Shown here: piece by piece, positions 36,072-45,351 of the stretch | Layout of the letters: the number at the start of each line of letters is the position of its first letter | Numbering within the stretch: position 1 is the first letter of the stretch | Assembly (NCBI RefSeq): GCF_023061185.1 | Contig: NZ_JAKGAK010000009.1 | Location: forward strand, 1-64,000 | Length of the DNA: 64,000 nucleotides | DNA from: Chromohalobacter beijerinckii | Lineage (GTDB): Bacteria > Pseudomonadota > Gammaproteobacteria > Pseudomonadales > Halomonadaceae | Direction: 5' to 3' | The notes under the pieces: generated by a model | Seen by the model: only the letters and a program-made list of their open reading frames with translations | Databases searched by the model: none | Told to the model about the DNA's origin: nothing | Translations under genes and position numbers: made by a program

Positions 36072-39000
36072 ATGAATTTTTCCCGCTTTTTCGTCGACCG
36101 GCCGATCTTCGCCGCGGTGCTCTCCATCGTCATCTTCGCGGTAGGGGTGATCTCCATTCCCAATCTGCCGATCGGCGAATATCCGGAGGTGGTGCCGCCC
36201 TCGGTGCTGGTGCGCACCACTTACCCGGGCGCCAACCCCAAGGAGATCGCGGAAACCGTGGCGACGCCGCTGGAGGAGGCGATCACCGGCGTCGAGGACA
36301 TGATGTACTACAAGTCCGTGGCCGGCTCCGATGGCGTGCTGCAGATGACCATCACCTTCCAGCCCGGGACGGATGCCGAACAGGCCACCGTGCGCGTCCA
36401 GAACCGGGTCAGCCAGGCGCTGGCGCGGTTGCCGGAAGCGGTGAGGCGACAGGGCGTGACCACCCAGAAGCAGTCCCCCACCTTCCTGATGGTGGTGCAC
36501 CTGGTCTCGCCGGATGACAGCTACGATACCCTCTACCTGCGCAACTATGCGCGCCTGCACGTGCGCGACCAGCTGGCGAAGATCTCCGGCATTGGCGAGG
36601 CGCAGCTGTTCGGCGGCGGCGATTACGCCATGCGCGCCTGGCTGGATCCCGATCGCATCGCATCCCATGGTCTCACCGCCGGCGACGTGGTCGCGGCCAT
36701 GCGCGAACAGAACGTTCAGGTCTCCGCCGGCCAGATCGGCGCCGAGCCGATGCCGGACAGCGATTTCCTCACCCTGATCAACGCCAAGGGGCGCCTGTCC
36801 ACCGAGCAGGAATTCGGTAACATCGTACTCAAGGTCGGCGAGGATGGCGAAGTCCTGCGGCTTCGCGATGTCGCTCGCCTCGAGATGGGCGCGGGCGACT
36901 ACACCCTGCGCGCCAGCCTCGACGGCAAGGAGGCGGTGGCGATCGGCATCTTCCAGTCGCCCGGCGCCAACGCCCTGCAGATCCGCGACCAGGTGATCCG
37001 GACCATGGACGAGCTGGCCACCCAGTTCCCGCCGGGGGTGGAATATCGCACCGTCTACGACACCACCCTGTTCGTCACCGACTCGATCCGCTCGGTGATC
37101 CAGACACTGCTGGAAGCGATACTGCTGGTGGTGCTGGTGGTGACGCTGTTCCTGCAGACCTGGCGCGCCTCGCTGATTCCGCTGCTGGCGGTGCCGGTCT
37201 CGGTGGTAGGCACCTTCGCGGTGCTGTTGCTGCTGGGATATTCGATCAATACCCTGACCCTGTTCGGATTGGTCCTCGCCATCGGCATCGTCGTCGACGA
37301 CGCCATCGTGGTGGTGGAGAACGTGGAGCGCAACATCGGCCAGGGGCTGGCGCCGCGGGCCGCCGCCCACCAGGCGATGCGCGAGGTGTCCGGGCCGATC
37401 GTCGCCATCGGCCTGGTGCTGTGCGCGGTGTTCGTGCCGATGGCGTTCCTCTCCGGGGTGACCGGCCAGTTCTACCGCCAGTTTGCGGTCACCATCGCCA
37501 TCTCGACGGTGATCTCGACGATCAACTCGCTGACCTTGTCACCGGCCCTGGCGGCGATGCTGCTCAAGCCCCACGACGCGCCCAGGGATCGTCTGACCCG
37601 GGTGATCGACTTCCTGTTCGGCTGGCTGTTCCGGCCGTTCAACCGCTTATTCAACGCCGGCTCCAATCGCTACCAGGGCGTGGTCTCGGGCAGCCTGCGC
37701 CGGCGTGGCGCGGTATTCGTGGTCTACCTGGTCCTGCTGGGATCCACCGGTTATCTGTTCCAACTGGTGCCGCCGGGATTCATTCCGGTGCAGGACAAGA
37801 TGTACCTGATCGCCGGAGTGAAGTTGCCGGAGGGCGCCTCGCTGGATCGCACCGACGACCTGCTGCGCCAGGTGGTGGATATCGCCATGGAGACCGACGG
37901 CGTCGAACACGCCATCTCGTTCCCCGGCCTCAACGCGCTGCAGTTCACCAACACCGCCAACACCGGGCTGGCGTTTCTGACCCTGAAACCCTTCGATCAG
38001 CGCACCCGCACCGCGGCGGAGATCAACGCCGAGATCGCCGGCAAGATCAGTGGTCTCAAGAATGGCATCGCGTTCTCGTTCATGCCGCCGCCGATTCTCG
38101 GGCTGGGCAACGGCTCCGGCTATCAGTTGTTCATCGAGGACCGCAGCGGCCTCGGCTACGGTCCGCTGCAGGAGGCGGTGACCGCGTTCCAGGGCGCGGT
38201 GGTGCAGACCCCGGGCATGTCCTATCCGATCACCAGCTACCAGGCCAACGTGCCCCAGCTCGATGCCGAGGTGGATCGCCTCAAGGCCAAGATCCAGGGC
38301 GTGGCGGTGAGCGACCTGTTCGACACCCTGCAGACCTATCTTGGCTCCACCTACGTCAACGATTTCAACAACTTCGGCCGCACCTGGCAGGTGATCGCCC
38401 AGGCCGACGCCCCCTACCGAGACAGTGTCGAGGACATCGCCCGGCTGCGTACCCGCAATGCCCAGGGCGAGATGGTGCCGATCGGCTCGATGATCGATAT
38501 CCACCAGAGCTTCGGTCCCGACCCGGTGCTGCGTTTCAACGGCTACCCGGCCGCGGATCTGGCCGGCGAAGCCGATCCTCGGGTGCTCTCCTCGCCTCAG
38601 GCGATGAGCGTTCTGTCCGATATCGGCGAGCGCGTGCTGCCAGATGGCATCGACTTCGAATGGACCGATTTGAGTTATCAGCAGTTCACCCAGGGCAATG
38701 CCGCGCTGGTGGTGTTCCCGCTGGCGGTGCTGCTGGTGTTCCTGGTGCTGGCCGCGCTCTACGAGAGCTGGACGTTGCCGCTGGCGGTGATCCTGATCGT
38801 GCCGATGTGCCTGCTGTCGGCGCTGGTCGGCGTCAAGATCTCCGGCGGCGATACCAACGTCTTCGTCCAGGTGGGGCTGGTGGTGCTGATCGGGCTGGCC
38901 TGCAAGAACGCCATCCTGATCGTCGAATTCGCCCGCGAGCTCGAGTTCCAGGGTCGCAGCGTGGTGGAAGCGGCACTGGAAGCCTGTCGCCTGCGGCTGC

Positions 39001-39254
39001 GGCTGCGCCCGATCATCATGACCTCGATCACCTTCACCGCGGCGGTGATACCGCTGGCGCTGGGCCATGGCGCCGGTGCCGAAGTGCGCCAGGCCCTGGG
39101 CATCGCCGTCTTTGCCGGGATGCTCGGCGTGACCCTGTTCGGCCTGTTCTTGACGCCGGTGTTCTACGTCGCACTGCGCAAGCTGGCCGGTCCGCTCAAG
39201 CCGCACGCTTCGACGCTGGAGGGAGAGACTCACGATCAGTCACCGTCCCACTAG
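36072..39254 (+). CDS. RND multidrug efflux transporter, HAE1 family (MexF-like)
   Basis: A 1060-residue inner-membrane pump, the full length for AcrB/MexF proteins. MNFSRFFVDRPIFAAVLSIVI and IGEYPEVVPPSVLVRTTYPGANPKEIAETVATPLEEAI follow MexF closely. Twelve membrane segments are visible. The proton-relay Asp pair is in GLVLAIGIVVDDAIVVVENVERN (segment 4), and a Lys is in GLACKNAILIVEFARE (segment 10). Two large periplasmic loops bind drugs. With the lipoprotein adaptor it lacks only an outer-membrane channel, which is not encoded nearby, so a TolC/OprM-type channel from elsewhere would be needed. It is probably activated by the divergent AraC regulator. Confidence 0.93.
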   Translation: MNFSRFFVDRPIFAAVLSIVIFAVGVISIPNLPIGEYPEVVPPSVLVRTTYPGANPKEIAETVATPLEEAITGVEDMMYYKSVAGSDGVLQMTITFQPGTDAEQATVRVQNRVSQALARLPEAVRRQGVTTQKQSPTFLMVVHLVSPDDSYDTLYLRNYARLHVRDQLAKISGIGEAQLFGGGDYAMRAWLDPDRIASHGLTAGDVVAAMREQNVQVSAGQIGAEPMPDSDFLTLINAKGRLSTEQEFGNIVLKVGEDGEVLRLRDVARLEMGAGDYTLRASLDGKEAVAIGIFQSPGANALQIRDQVIRTMDELATQFPPGVEYRTVYDTTLFVTDSIRSVIQTLLEAILLVVLVVTLFLQTWRASLIPLLAVPVSVVGTFAVLLLLGYSINTLTLFGLVLAIGIVVDDAIVVVENVERNIGQGLAPRAAAHQAMREVSGPIVAIGLVLCAVFVPMAFLSGVTGQFYRQFAVTIAISTVISTINSLTLSPALAAMLLKPHDAPRDRLTRVIDFLFGWLFRPFNRLFNAGSNRYQGVVSGSLRRRGAVFVVYLVLLGSTGYLFQLVPPGFIPVQDKMYLIAGVKLPEGASLDRTDDLLRQVVDIAMETDGVEHAISFPGLNALQFTNTANTGLAFLTLKPFDQRTRTAAEINAEIAGKISGLKNGIAFSFMPPPILGLGNGSGYQLFIEDRSGLGYGPLQEAVTAFQGAVVQTPGMSYPITSYQANVPQLDAEVDRLKAKIQGVAVSDLFDTLQTYLGSTYVNDFNNFGRTWQVIAQADAPYRDSVEDIARLRTRNAQGEMVPIGSMIDIHQSFGPDPVLRFNGYPAADLAGEADPRVLSSPQAMSVLSDIGERVLPDGIDFEWTDLSYQQFTQGNAALVVFPLAVLLVFLVLAALYESWTLPLAVILIVPMCLLSALVGVKISGGDTNVFVQVGLVVLIGLACKNAILIVEFARELEFQGRSVVEAALEACRLRLRLRPIIMTSITFTAAVIPLALGHGAGAEVRQALGIAVFAGMLGVTLFGLFLTPVFYVALRKLAGPLKPHASTLEGETHDQSPSH

Positions 39255-39457
39255 GGCATCCAAACGCGTACTGATTGTGATCGACGCATCAAGTGGCGGC
39301 TCACGAACAGCTCGACGCTCATCTCGGTCATGATGACTAGATTGGATATCGACACGAACCATGAACGCGGAGCCACTGATCGTCCGATTCGGATCGCGCG
39401 AGAACATCGCCTCAATCTGGACTGTTGTCGACCACTTCGCTATCATCCTTTAACACC

Positions 39458-39476
39458 ACAAATGAGAATTATCATC
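39458..39476 (+). promoter_or_regulatory. Candidate Fur box upstream of the PQQ dehydrogenase
   Basis: The 19-mer beginning ACAAATGAGAATTATC matches the classical 19-base Fur consensus at 13 positions by hand alignment. It is 52 bases before the TTG start. The local A+T content is high, so a chance match is possible. Confidence 0.4.
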
Positions 39477-39527
39477 ACTTGTGACGGAAACATCAGATTC
39501 ACCCTAATAGGGGATGCGGAGGGAACA

Positions 39528-42002
39528 TTGAAGATCATCACACTCGTCCTGGGGGCCATCACGGCCCTGCTGGGCTTGGCGCTGTTCGTCGGCGGCATCT
39601 GGCTGGCGTCGCTTGGCGGAGCCTGGTTCTACCTGATCGCCGGAGCCTTGTTGACCGTCGCCGGGATCGGGATGGCAAGACGTGCCGCCTACGCGCTCTG
39701 GCTGGCCTTTCTGGTGCTGCTATATAGCTTGGTCTGGGCATTCTACGAAGTTGGGCTGGATTTCTGGCAACTCGTGCCACGCCTGTTGGTCTTCATCGGT
39801 ATCGCGATGGTATTTGCTTCCCTAGCGCCAACGTTGAAGACCTCGTCCGGCCAACGCGCGCTGGGCGGAAAAGCCTCCGCAGCCATCGCCGTGATCTGTC
39901 TGGTTACTCTCGTCGGTTTCATTGCCGGCATGTTTCACCCGCATCCCTCAGTGGTCGCCGACGACGATACCAGTGCAGCGATCATCAAGTCGGATGCCGG
40001 TCAGGAAAACGGCAATGACTGGCCCGCTTGGGGGCGCAGCACCCAAGGCGAACGCTTCGCACAGTTCGAGCAGATCAATAAGGACAACGTCGATCAGCTC
40101 GAGGTCGCATGGACCTACCGTACCGGCGACCTGGCCACCGGTGGCGCCGAATATCAGGTCACGCCGCTGAAGGTCGATGACACTGTCTACCTCTGCACGC
40201 CGATGAGCAAGGTCATTGCCTTGAACGCGACCACTGGCAAGGAAAAGTGGCGCTTCGACCCGCAACCCAAGATCACCGAGAGCGTCCAGGGCTGGAAGCG
40301 TTGCCGCGGCGTTGGTTATACCGACCTGGGGCCACGAAAGCAGACGGCCTTCGCCGATAGCGTCGTCCATTCAGCTGACGATAACGACACGGCCGCGCAG
40401 GATGACGCCAACACTTCCGACAGCCAGATTGACAATGCTTTGAGGGCCTCATCCGCACCAAGCTGCCGCCGTCGCATCATCGAAACCACCATCGATGCTC
40501 GTTTGCTGGCACTGGATGCCGATACCGGCAAGCTCTGCACGGACTTCGGCGATGGCGGTTACGTCGATCTCCGCAAAGGATTGACGCCAACCCCGGCAGC
40601 CAGTCAGGAAGGAACCTACAACGTCACTTCCGCGCCGCTGGTTGCGGACGGAGTGATTCTGGTCGGCGGTCGTCTCAATGACAACCTATCAATCGATGAG
40701 CCCTCTGGCGTAGTCCGCGGTTTCGACGCCGAGACCGGCAAACTGATCTGGGCCTGGGATGCCGCTCGCAAGACGAGCAAACCATTGCCGCCGGGAGAGA
40801 CCTACGCTCCCGAAACACCCAATTTCTGGGGCACTGCAGCATACGACCCCAAGCTCGGCCTGGCCTACTTTCCCACCGGCAACCAAACACCGGATTTCTG
40901 GACGGGGAATCGCCATCCGTACTCCAACGAGTACAACGACTCGATCGTCGCCGTCGATTTGCAGACGGGCGAGGAGCGTTGGCACTTCCGCACCGCCAAC
41001 ATCGACCAATTCGATTACGACGTCTCCTCGCAGCCGATTCTGTATGACCTACCGCGCGAGGATGGCTCGACCACCCCCGTGCTCATCCAGTTGACTAAGC
41101 GCGGCGAGATCTTCGTACTGGACCGTCGTAACGGCAAGCCGGTATTCCCGGTCGAGCAGCGTCAAGTGCCTACCGATGGCATGCCTGGCATGCAGATCGC
41201 GTCTACCCAGCCGTTCTCGGCGCTTTCGGTGGGCACTACGCCGCTCAAGGAGACGGACATGTGGGGCGCGACACCACTCGACCAGCTCTACTGTCGTATT
41301 CAGTTCAAGCAGATGCGCTGGGAAGGGCCATTCACGCCACTGTCTGACAAAAAGCGCACGCTGATTTATCCCGGCTATTACGGTGGCTTCAACTGGGGCG
41401 GCGGCGCAATCGATGCCTCCACCGGAACATTGATCGTCAATGATATCCGCATGGCGCAATGGGGCCGCTTCATCAAGCAAGAGGTGGCAGAGAGTACCGG
41501 GCTGAAACCCTCCACCGAAGGGGAATACTCGACTCAGACCGGTACCCCATGGGGAGTCGAGCGCTCCATGTTCGTTTCACCACTGGGCGTCCCCTGCTTC
41601 AAGCCCCCGTTCGGCAGCATGACCGCAATCGACCTGACCACCGGCAAGACCAAATGGCAAGTACCTATGGGCACGATCGAGGATGCGCCGGTCCATGGCT
41701 TCGTCTCGGGACTGCACATCCCGCTGGGTATGCCGACCATGGGTGGGCCGCTGGTCACTGGCGGCGGCTTGACGTTCTTCCACGGCACGCTCGATTACTA
41801 CATTCGGGCACTGGATAACGACACCGGTGAAGAGCTGTGGCGCAGTCGCCTACCGGTTGGCGGACAGGGAGCACCAATGAGCTACATCGGTAGCGACGGC
41901 AGGCAATATGTCGTCGTCGTCGACGGGGGCGCAACGCGCACTGGCAGCGACGAAAATCGCGGCGACTACGTGATCGCCTACGCCTTGCCCAAAGCCGACT
42001 GA
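39528..42002 (+). CDS. gcd: Membrane-bound PQQ-dependent dehydrogenase (glucose/quinate/shikimate family)
   Basis: An 824-residue quinoprotein of the mGDH family, somewhat longer than E. coli Gcd (796). Five N-terminal membrane segments (residues 1-140) are followed by a periplasmic eight-bladed propeller. Gcd-like blocks are WPAWGRSTQGERFAQFEQI, GNRHPYSNEYNDSIVALD-type, FVLDRRNGKPVFPVEQR and TQPFSALSVGTTPLKETDMWGATPLDQLYCRIQF, ending RGDYVIAYALPK. Between CRGVGYTD and CRRRIIET it has an extra acidic stretch of about 35 residues, and the CRGVSYH motif of glucose enzymes reads CRGVGYT. Substrate is therefore open. TTG is chosen as start: GGAGGG lies 5 bases before it and the first membrane segment begins there. 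Confidence 0.86.
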   Translation: MKIITLVLGAITALLGLALFVGGIWLASLGGAWFYLIAGALLTVAGIGMARRAAYALWLAFLVLLYSLVWAFYEVGLDFWQLVPRLLVFIGIAMVFASLAPTLKTSSGQRALGGKASAAIAVICLVTLVGFIAGMFHPHPSVVADDDTSAAIIKSDAGQENGNDWPAWGRSTQGERFAQFEQINKDNVDQLEVAWTYRTGDLATGGAEYQVTPLKVDDTVYLCTPMSKVIALNATTGKEKWRFDPQPKITESVQGWKRCRGVGYTDLGPRKQTAFADSVVHSADDNDTAAQDDANTSDSQIDNALRASSAPSCRRRIIETTIDARLLALDADTGKLCTDFGDGGYVDLRKGLTPTPAASQEGTYNVTSAPLVADGVILVGGRLNDNLSIDEPSGVVRGFDAETGKLIWAWDAARKTSKPLPPGETYAPETPNFWGTAAYDPKLGLAYFPTGNQTPDFWTGNRHPYSNEYNDSIVAVDLQTGEERWHFRTANIDQFDYDVSSQPILYDLPREDGSTTPVLIQLTKRGEIFVLDRRNGKPVFPVEQRQVPTDGMPGMQIASTQPFSALSVGTTPLKETDMWGATPLDQLYCRIQFKQMRWEGPFTPLSDKKRTLIYPGYYGGFNWGGGAIDASTGTLIVNDIRMAQWGRFIKQEVAESTGLKPSTEGEYSTQTGTPWGVERSMFVSPLGVPCFKPPFGSMTAIDLTTGKTKWQVPMGTIEDAPVHGFVSGLHIPLGMPTMGGPLVTGGGLTFFHGTLDYYIRALDNDTGEELWRSRLPVGGQGAPMSYIGSDGRQYVVVVDGGATRTGSDENRGDYVIAYALPKAD

Positions 42003-42038
42003 CCCGGGCGGCGCCAGCGCCGCCCGATCCGGCTCGAG

Positions 42039-42076
42039 CGGCCCCCGCCGTGCCTAGCACGACGGGGGCCGTTTTC
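42039..42076 (+). terminator. Rho-independent terminator after the PQQ dehydrogenase
   Basis: CGGCCCCCG-C-CGTGC pairs with GCACG-A-CGGGGGCCG (one mismatch, 3-base loop), followed by TTTTC. A second hairpin (GGGCGGCG/CGCCGCCC) lies just upstream at about 42005-42026. Confidence 0.82.
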
Positions 42077-42107
42077 CTATGCTGGGCGCGACACGGGAGG
42101 AATCGCG

Positions 42108-42620
42108 ATGCGAAGACTCTTCTTCGCCCTCTGGCCCGACGACGCCAGTCGCCGGGCGCTGGCGAGCGCGGCCGACCGCCTCGCGCCGATCTGCGGCGGA
42201 TGGCCGCTGCCCGCCGCGAACATGCACATCACGCTCGCCTTTCTCGGCAACGTCGACAGCGCCCGCCTCGAAGCCCTGGGCGGGTTGACCCGCGCCTGGC
42301 CCCGGTTCGCGGACGCGTGGACGCTCGACCGGCTGGGGCACTTTCCCAGGCCGCGCATCGTCTGGGCCGGCGGCGCCCCCTCGGCCACGCTCAGCCGCCT
42401 CCATGACGCACTGTGGCAGGCACTCGCCGCCCACGGCTTCACCCCGCCGCAGCGCGAATTCACGCCCCACGTCAGCCTGGTGCGCCAGGCCGAGCGCCCC
42501 GCCCGCGAGACGACGTTGGCCACCCCCATCGTGTGGCGCTTCGATCATCTCGCCCTGGTGGAGTCGCAGCTCGGCAACGGCGGCTCGCGCTATCGGACGC
42601 TGGCGTGCAGAGTCGATTGA
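42108..42620 (+). CDS. thpR: RNA 2',3'-cyclic phosphodiesterase ThpR (2H family)
   Basis: A 170-residue 2H phosphoesterase. The two histidine motifs are HITLAFLGNV (about residue 40) and HVSLVRQ (about residue 125). The second has Ser where HxTx is usual; both HxTx and HxSx occur in the family. MRRLFFALWPDD at the start is typical. It acts on RNA cyclic phosphate ends and can ligate 2'-5' bonds in vitro. It sits between two terminators or gene boundaries, without an evident operon. Confidence 0.92.
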   Translation: MRRLFFALWPDDASRRALASAADRLAPICGGWPLPAANMHITLAFLGNVDSARLEALGGLTRAWPRFADAWTLDRLGHFPRPRIVWAGGAPSATLSRLHDALWQALAAHGFTPPQREFTPHVSLVRQAERPARETTLATPIVWRFDHLALVESQLGNGGSRYRTLACRVD

Positions 42621-42796
42621 TACCACCAGCATGAATTGCCCAGAAGAATGACGGTACGCGTTGCCAAATCTGCCAGGAGAAAGTGCTGAACATCCGCCAG
42701 GATGCTGTTCAAAGCGCGTAATTTTCCCTGCAAGTCGCTATTGACGGGCAAGTTCGCGACGCGTTTTGTCGCAGCCGTGTTGTACAGTCCGGCCAT
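42590..42796 (-). pseudogene. CcdA-like antitoxin remnant
   Basis: A 68-codon frame with a good start (GGGAG, 6-base gap, ATG). The first 32 residues, MAGLYNTAATKRVANLPVNS followed by DLQGKLRALN, resemble the N-terminal DNA-binding part of CcdA-type antitoxins (xLYdxxAPKrxxNlsVNSDLlxkARaLk). The rest diverges and the frame ends inside thpR, so the toxin-binding tail is missing. No CcdB-like toxin follows. It is divergent from the PcfJ-like gene by 27 bases. Probably a decayed toxin-antitoxin fragment; it could still be a short repressor. Confidence 0.45.
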
Positions 42797-42823
42797 GGTT
42801 TTCTCCCGTACAGAGCTCCTCCG

Positions 42824-44086
42824 ATGAAGCCGCTATTCGCTCAAGACGGACGCCAGGATAAGAAGCACGTCTCCCTCTGGGAGCGGCTCCCCTCAAGGAA
42901 GGTTGCCCTACTACCGTGGCAACGCCTGAAAAAGGTGCTCTTACCATCCTGTCGGTCCACACACCACGGTGAGGACGCCAACTGGCGCTCGGTGGATCTC
43001 TCCGCGCAGCTGGGTTATCCACTGACGCTTGAGATTCAAGGCTGGTGCGGCTCCAGCCCCTTCGCCTGGAGAAGCATCAGCGAAGGCACCATCATCGTGA
43101 AAAGCTGCTTTCTCCAAGCGCCCGGTATCCCTCTGGAAATGCTGCTCGCTCGGGACGATGTCATCGGGGAGGGCGTACCGTCGGAACTCGTCTTCTTGGG
43201 CAATAACGTACCTTTCCTGCGTTATGCCCTCTATCAGGCCTGCGCCTGCCTAACCTCCGCCCGACAACTGGCCGTGGACTGCCCACTACTGCTGATCTTC
43301 GCCCTCGATTGGGCACATCGGATGGATATTGAACAAGCCGAACTGGCGGCATGGCTTTCCAGCAAGCGCACCCGGCTATTGGAAACTATCGGCCTGCCCG
43401 GCTCCGCTTCACTCGCTCGGCTGTTGCGTCGTATTCCAGTGACTCCGCTCACGAACTGGCAGTTGGACGCCGCACGGCAATGCCTGCAACACCCCGATGC
43501 CTTGGCGCTACTAAGGCACCTCACCCACCCTACTCTCAACCATGTATGGTTCCTGCACCGCTTCCCCGCTTCTTGGCCAAAGCTGCTGGAGATGATCGGG
43601 CAGGACGCGCCGTTGCACGAAATCATCTGGTTACAGCGCATGGTCCTGGACATTCAACGCCTCGCGCCCAATGGCACCCAGCTCTACCGCGCAAGCGATC
43701 CCCAGGCGTTGCAGCAGCTGCATGACGACTTGGTGGAACGTTTCAATGCCCTGAGCCGGGAGAACCGTGGCGCTGCACTCGCTATGCAGTATGGCGATTA
43801 CCCTGAGGCGCCCCTGCCCGGCGATGCCGATATCGTCGCGCTGGCTAGCTGGGATGCCCTGCTGGAAGAAGGCAAGCGAATGCATCACTGCATCGGCAGT
43901 TACGCGGCACAAATCGCCGCGCGCAAGGTCTTCGTCTACCACATGGAAACGCCCGAGGTGCTGACCATCGCGCTGGCCCCGCAAGGCGGCAAATGGGGAC
44001 TGCAAGATGCACGCGGTTACTGCAATGCGCTGCCGAGCGAGGCGTCACTGAAAGCAATACAGTGGTGGCTGGCAGCTTACTACTAG
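42824..44086 (+). CDS. PcfJ-like protein
   Basis: A 420-residue protein. The C-terminal third carries the PcfJ-like signature: LLEEGKRMHHCIGSYAAQIAARKVFVYHM, then LTIALAPQGGKWGLQDARGYCNALPSE. This domain is named after a gene on the enterococcal conjugative plasmid pCF10 and is scattered through plasmids, phages and genomic islands; its activity is unknown. No signal peptide or membrane segments are evident. The Shine-Dalgarno is poor (GAGCTCCTCC). Its stop is only 2 bases from the stop of the convergent nuclease gene. Base usage and position suggest acquired DNA. Confidence 0.7.
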   Translation: MKPLFAQDGRQDKKHVSLWERLPSRKVALLPWQRLKKVLLPSCRSTHHGEDANWRSVDLSAQLGYPLTLEIQGWCGSSPFAWRSISEGTIIVKSCFLQAPGIPLEMLLARDDVIGEGVPSELVFLGNNVPFLRYALYQACACLTSARQLAVDCPLLLIFALDWAHRMDIEQAELAAWLSSKRTRLLETIGLPGSASLARLLRRIPVTPLTNWQLDAARQCLQHPDALALLRHLTHPTLNHVWFLHRFPASWPKLLEMIGQDAPLHEIIWLQRMVLDIQRLAPNGTQLYRASDPQALQQLHDDLVERFNALSRENRGAALAMQYGDYPEAPLPGDADIVALASWDALLEEGKRMHHCIGSYAAQIAARKVFVYHMETPEVLTIALAPQGGKWGLQDARGYCNALPSEASLKAIQWWLAAYY

Positions 44087-44088
44087 AC

Positions 44089-45351
44089 CTAGCCTGCGGT
44101 ATGAGTTTCTGTCTGAAAGGCGTGTTCATCCACCCACTTAGCCAAATCGCCCAGTGCTGTCATCGCACCTGCCTTGGTGTACTCGCGGGGCCAAGCACTC
44201 AAAGCCAGCCAGCGCCCTGCGATTTCAGGCCAAGTGTCATTGCCATAGCCATCCCTATACCAAGTGCAATCCAGCTGCTTGGTGACAGGCGTTACCTTCA
44301 GAAAGGCCTGCTCGACTTCTTCCAGCCAGGGGTCGTTACGCTCCTGACTTTCCAAATACACCCTCACCTCGAAACCGATGTTTTCATTGCCTTCCGACTC
44401 CGATGAAGGATAATAAATAAGGCATATCTGTGACCCTCCACCGTTATTTTCCCTCCACATCTTGGGAAAAAATCGCCACACCCTCGTCTGATCTTCTCTC
44501 CAATCCTCTGGATTTTTATTGGTAGTGATCTCACTGTTCTCTATCTGCAACGCGGTAGCAATATGATTTTTCCCTTCTACCATTAACTCCTTTTCGAGCT
44601 GTTCCAGACGTTGTGATGCTTCGTATAGATCATTGAAATGTTTCAACGAAAAATCCAGCTCTTCTGGCGTCATTGTCTTTGCTTCCTTCGGATGAGCGAT
44701 AGCGTCGAGGTGCTGCAACAATTCTTGGTAGAAGACTTGCCATTTCGTCTGATTGGATGGCACTACATCTTGCCCGTAAAGTTCATAAGCCGACTTCAAT
44801 AGTTCTGAGTAGGATAGCGTCGGCCAGCCAGCATCAGTGGCGGGTGCTCGAACACTTTCCTTGGATTCATCCGGGCATAAAACACACTTATAAACTTTAG
44901 CTTCATAGCTTTTCAGAAAGCCGTCATAGGCATCAAACGGGTTATTCTCCGCTGAAGCCCATACTTTATGCTCGATACCCAATACGAAGTCGGTTCCTGA
45001 AACTACCAGATCCAGGCGTTTCGTCGATTCGCTTTCGGCATTCCAGCTTCCCGCTTCCCGCTCGGTAGTGACCGCTTCCCAGTCGATTCGCTGTAGATGT
45101 TCGTGATCGCAGCCACCTTGACGTACGAGTGCATGCAACACGGCCTTGGCCAACCAACGGGGCGAGCCGGGATACCCCCCCATGAAGAAGGCCATCAAGT
45201 TTGACAGGCGGTTCTCGTTCGTTCCTGGCCCTGCCTCGGAAAACAGATTGGGCGTAGGGGGCTCTGGTGAGGGAAGCAACGCCAGTTTCTCGAAAAAACG
45301 CTCCAATGCTGCCAAGTCGGTCGTTTCTGAAGACATCACGTCATGGCTCAT
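44089..45351 (-). CDS. PD-(D/E)XK nuclease superfamily protein (PDDEXK_4-like)
   Basis: A 420-residue predicted nuclease. ENRLSNLMAFFMG near the N-terminus and the core RLDLVVSGTDFVLGIEHKVWASAENNPFDAYDGFLKSY (about residues 112-150) give the PD-(D/E)XK triad: Asp in RLDLVV, then Glu and Lys in IEHK. This resembles the PDDEXK_4 family (PF14281), often found in defence or mobile regions. The C-terminal half (about 260-420) is less familiar and could recognise DNA. GC content is visibly lower than in neighbours. It is convergent with the PcfJ-like gene. No methylase or other defence gene is adjacent. An ATG five codons later is an alternative start. Confidence 0.7.
   Translation of the reverse strand: MSHDVMSSETTDLAALERFFEKLALLPSPEPPTPNLFSEAGPGTNENRLSNLMAFFMGGYPGSPRWLAKAVLHALVRQGGCDHEHLQRIDWEAVTTEREAGSWNAESESTKRLDLVVSGTDFVLGIEHKVWASAENNPFDAYDGFLKSYEAKVYKCVLCPDESKESVRAPATDAGWPTLSYSELLKSAYELYGQDVVPSNQTKWQVFYQELLQHLDAIAHPKEAKTMTPEELDFSLKHFNDLYEASQRLEQLEKELMVEGKNHIATALQIENSEITTNKNPEDWREDQTRVWRFFPKMWRENNGGGSQICLIYYPSSESEGNENIGFEVRVYLESQERNDPWLEEVEQAFLKVTPVTKQLDCTWYRDGYGNDTWPEIAGRWLALSAWPREYTKAGAMTALGDLAKWVDEHAFQTETHTAG

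Noticed and set aside
37647-39233. A 528-codon open frame on the minus strand inside the RND pump gene, and a 617-codon frame at 37421-39274
   Set aside because: They are antisense or shifted shadows of a clear 1060-residue pump in GC-rich DNA. Their translations are Gln/His/Arg-rich and match no fold I recognise.
44089-45351. Restriction-modification system
   Set aside because: No methyltransferase or specificity gene is adjacent; only a lone PD-(D/E)XK domain is seen.
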